Below, in pieces: positions 7,113 to 7,444 of a stretch of DNA of 7,444 bases. The notes beneath the pieces were generated by a model. The model worked only from the letters and a program-made list of their open reading frames with translations, had not been told where the DNA came from and ran no database searches. Origin of the DNA: an uncultured Prevotella sp. (GTDB taxonomy: Bacteria > Bacteroidota > Bacteroidia > Bacteroidales > Bacteroidaceae); assembly GCA_938023885.1 (NCBI GenBank), contig CALJCU010000077.1, positions 1 to 7,444 of the forward strand. Direction: 5' to 3'. The position numbers and the translations under genes were made by a program. Every line of letters starts with the position of its first letter. Positions within the stretch are counted from its first letter, which is position 1.

Positions 7113-7423
7113 TAGTTGAAAAGATTCTTCCTATCATTGATAACTTCGAAAGAGGACTTGGCAGCCTTTCTGAAGAAGAAAGGGAAGGAGCCTTTGCTAA
7201 AGGCATAGATAAGGTGTATAAGCAGCTTATGCAGTGCCTTGCGGATGTAGGAGTTACTCCTATAGAAGCTGTTGGCAAGGAGTTCAACCCTGAAATACAT
7301 AATGCAGTTATGCACGGTGAAGATGAAAATCTTGGCGAAAACACCGTAGCAGAAGAGATGCAAAAAGGTTATATGTATAAAGAAAGTGTTGTAAGACCAA
7401 GTATGGTTAAAGTTAGTGAATAA
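7109..7423 (+). pseudogene. grpE: Nucleotide exchange factor GrpE, C-terminal half only, Firmicutes-type (5' truncated at the junction)
   Basis: About 104 residues remain of a protein usually near 190-210 in Firmicutes. The frame begins with IVEKILPIIDNFERG (end of the long dimerisation helix), continues through a four-helix-type region (KVYKQLMQCLADVGV) and includes the whole beta-domain that contacts DnaK. The C-terminal part fits the GrpE family signature in full: FNPEIHNAV, a 19-residue spacer, then GYMYKESVVRPSMVKV. The N-terminal tail and most of the coiled coil are missing. A GTG at 7214 lies inside the conserved region and is not a real start. GrpE releases ADP from DnaK in the cytoplasmic Hsp70 cycle. 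The next gene start fits the Firmicutes order hrcA-grpE-dnaK-dnaJ. The sequence resembles Lachnospiraceae or other Clostridia more than Bacteroidetes. It is called a broken gene as it stands, but an intact gene in a second organism, joined by misassembly, is likely. Confidence 0.85.
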
Positions 7424-7425
7424 CT

Positions 7426-7431
7426 AGGAGG
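7426..7431 (+). promoter_or_regulatory. Strong Shine-Dalgarno box before the next gene (probably dnaK)
   Basis: AGGAGG lies 9 nt before the ATG at 7441, an ideal Firmicutes spacing. None of the PUL genes in the window has such a box, which supports a different taxonomic origin for this end. Confidence 0.75.
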
Positions 7432-7440
7432 AAAATAAAC

Positions 7441-7444
7441 ATGA
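7441..7444 (+). CDS. dnaK: Start codon of the next gene, probably dnaK (cut by the window end)
   Basis: Only ATGA is visible. It is called from the strong ribosome binding site just before it and from the position 17 nt after the grpE stop codon, where Firmicutes normally carry dnaK (Hsp70 chaperone). No coding sequence is available to confirm it. Confidence 0.4.

Noticed and set aside
7097..7363. An 88-codon minus-strand frame ending just before the toxin gene, as a full antitoxin
   Set aside because: Nearly all of it is antisense to conserved GrpE sequence. Only its last few codons may be a genuine antitoxin remnant.
7214..7423. A separate 69-residue gene starting at the GTG
   Set aside because: GrpE homology continues upstream in the same frame to about 7109, so the GTG is internal.
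1..7444. CRISPR arrays, tRNA or rRNA genes, insertion sequences, attachment sites
   Set aside because: No regularly spaced repeats, cloverleaf-like segments, rRNA-like stretches or transposase reading frames were seen. Terminal repeats could not be searched for exhaustively by eye.

Overview
The window is mostly the downstream part of a Bacteroidetes polysaccharide utilisation locus (PUL). The evidence is a SusC-type TonB-dependent receptor tail followed at once by a SusD-type lipoprotein, several lipoprotein signal peptides of Bacteroidetes type, and start codons preceded by A-rich leaders without a Shine-Dalgarno box. Prevotella or a related Bacteroidales genus is plausible, but the sequence alone does not settle the genus.

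Layout, left to right: (1) 2-745, the C-terminal end of a SusC-like outer-membrane receptor, cut by the window edge. (2) 771-2528, a complete SusD-like glycan-binding lipoprotein. (3) 2564-3991, a lipoprotein with three Ig-like BIG_2 repeats and a C-terminal beta-rich domain, in the usual position of a surface glycan-binding protein. (4) 4043-5212, an alginate-lyase-like lipoprotein, the probable depolymerase. These four are co-directional with gaps of 25, 35 and 51 nt and are closed by a hairpin terminator at 5236-5269. (5) 5324-6712, a secreted alpha/beta-hydrolase, probably an esterase, as a separate downstream unit. (6) 6713-6778, a GC-rich inverted repeat between convergent genes. (7) 6779-7090, a minus-strand RelE/ParE-family toxin with no visible antitoxin. 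(8) About 7109-7423, the C-terminal half of a Firmicutes-type GrpE, then a strong Shine-Dalgarno box and an ATG that is probably the start of dnaK.

Working model for the PUL: the SGBP and SusD capture a polysaccharide at the surface, the lyase cuts it by beta-elimination at uronic acid residues, SusC imports the oligosaccharides, and the hydrolase may remove ester decorations. The likely target is a uronic-acid-containing, perhaps acylated polymer. This is inference; no substrate can be read directly.

The most anomalous point is the right end. A housekeeping Firmicutes grpE-dnaK boundary is joined in mid-gene, near 7100-7112, to Bacteroidetes sequence, and the join falls where the toxin's antitoxin would be expected. 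A chimeric metagenomic contig is the simplest explanation; a genuine transfer or rearrangement is possible but less likely. I see no tRNA, rRNA, CRISPR array or insertion sequence. No stretch over 300 bases lacks a gene.
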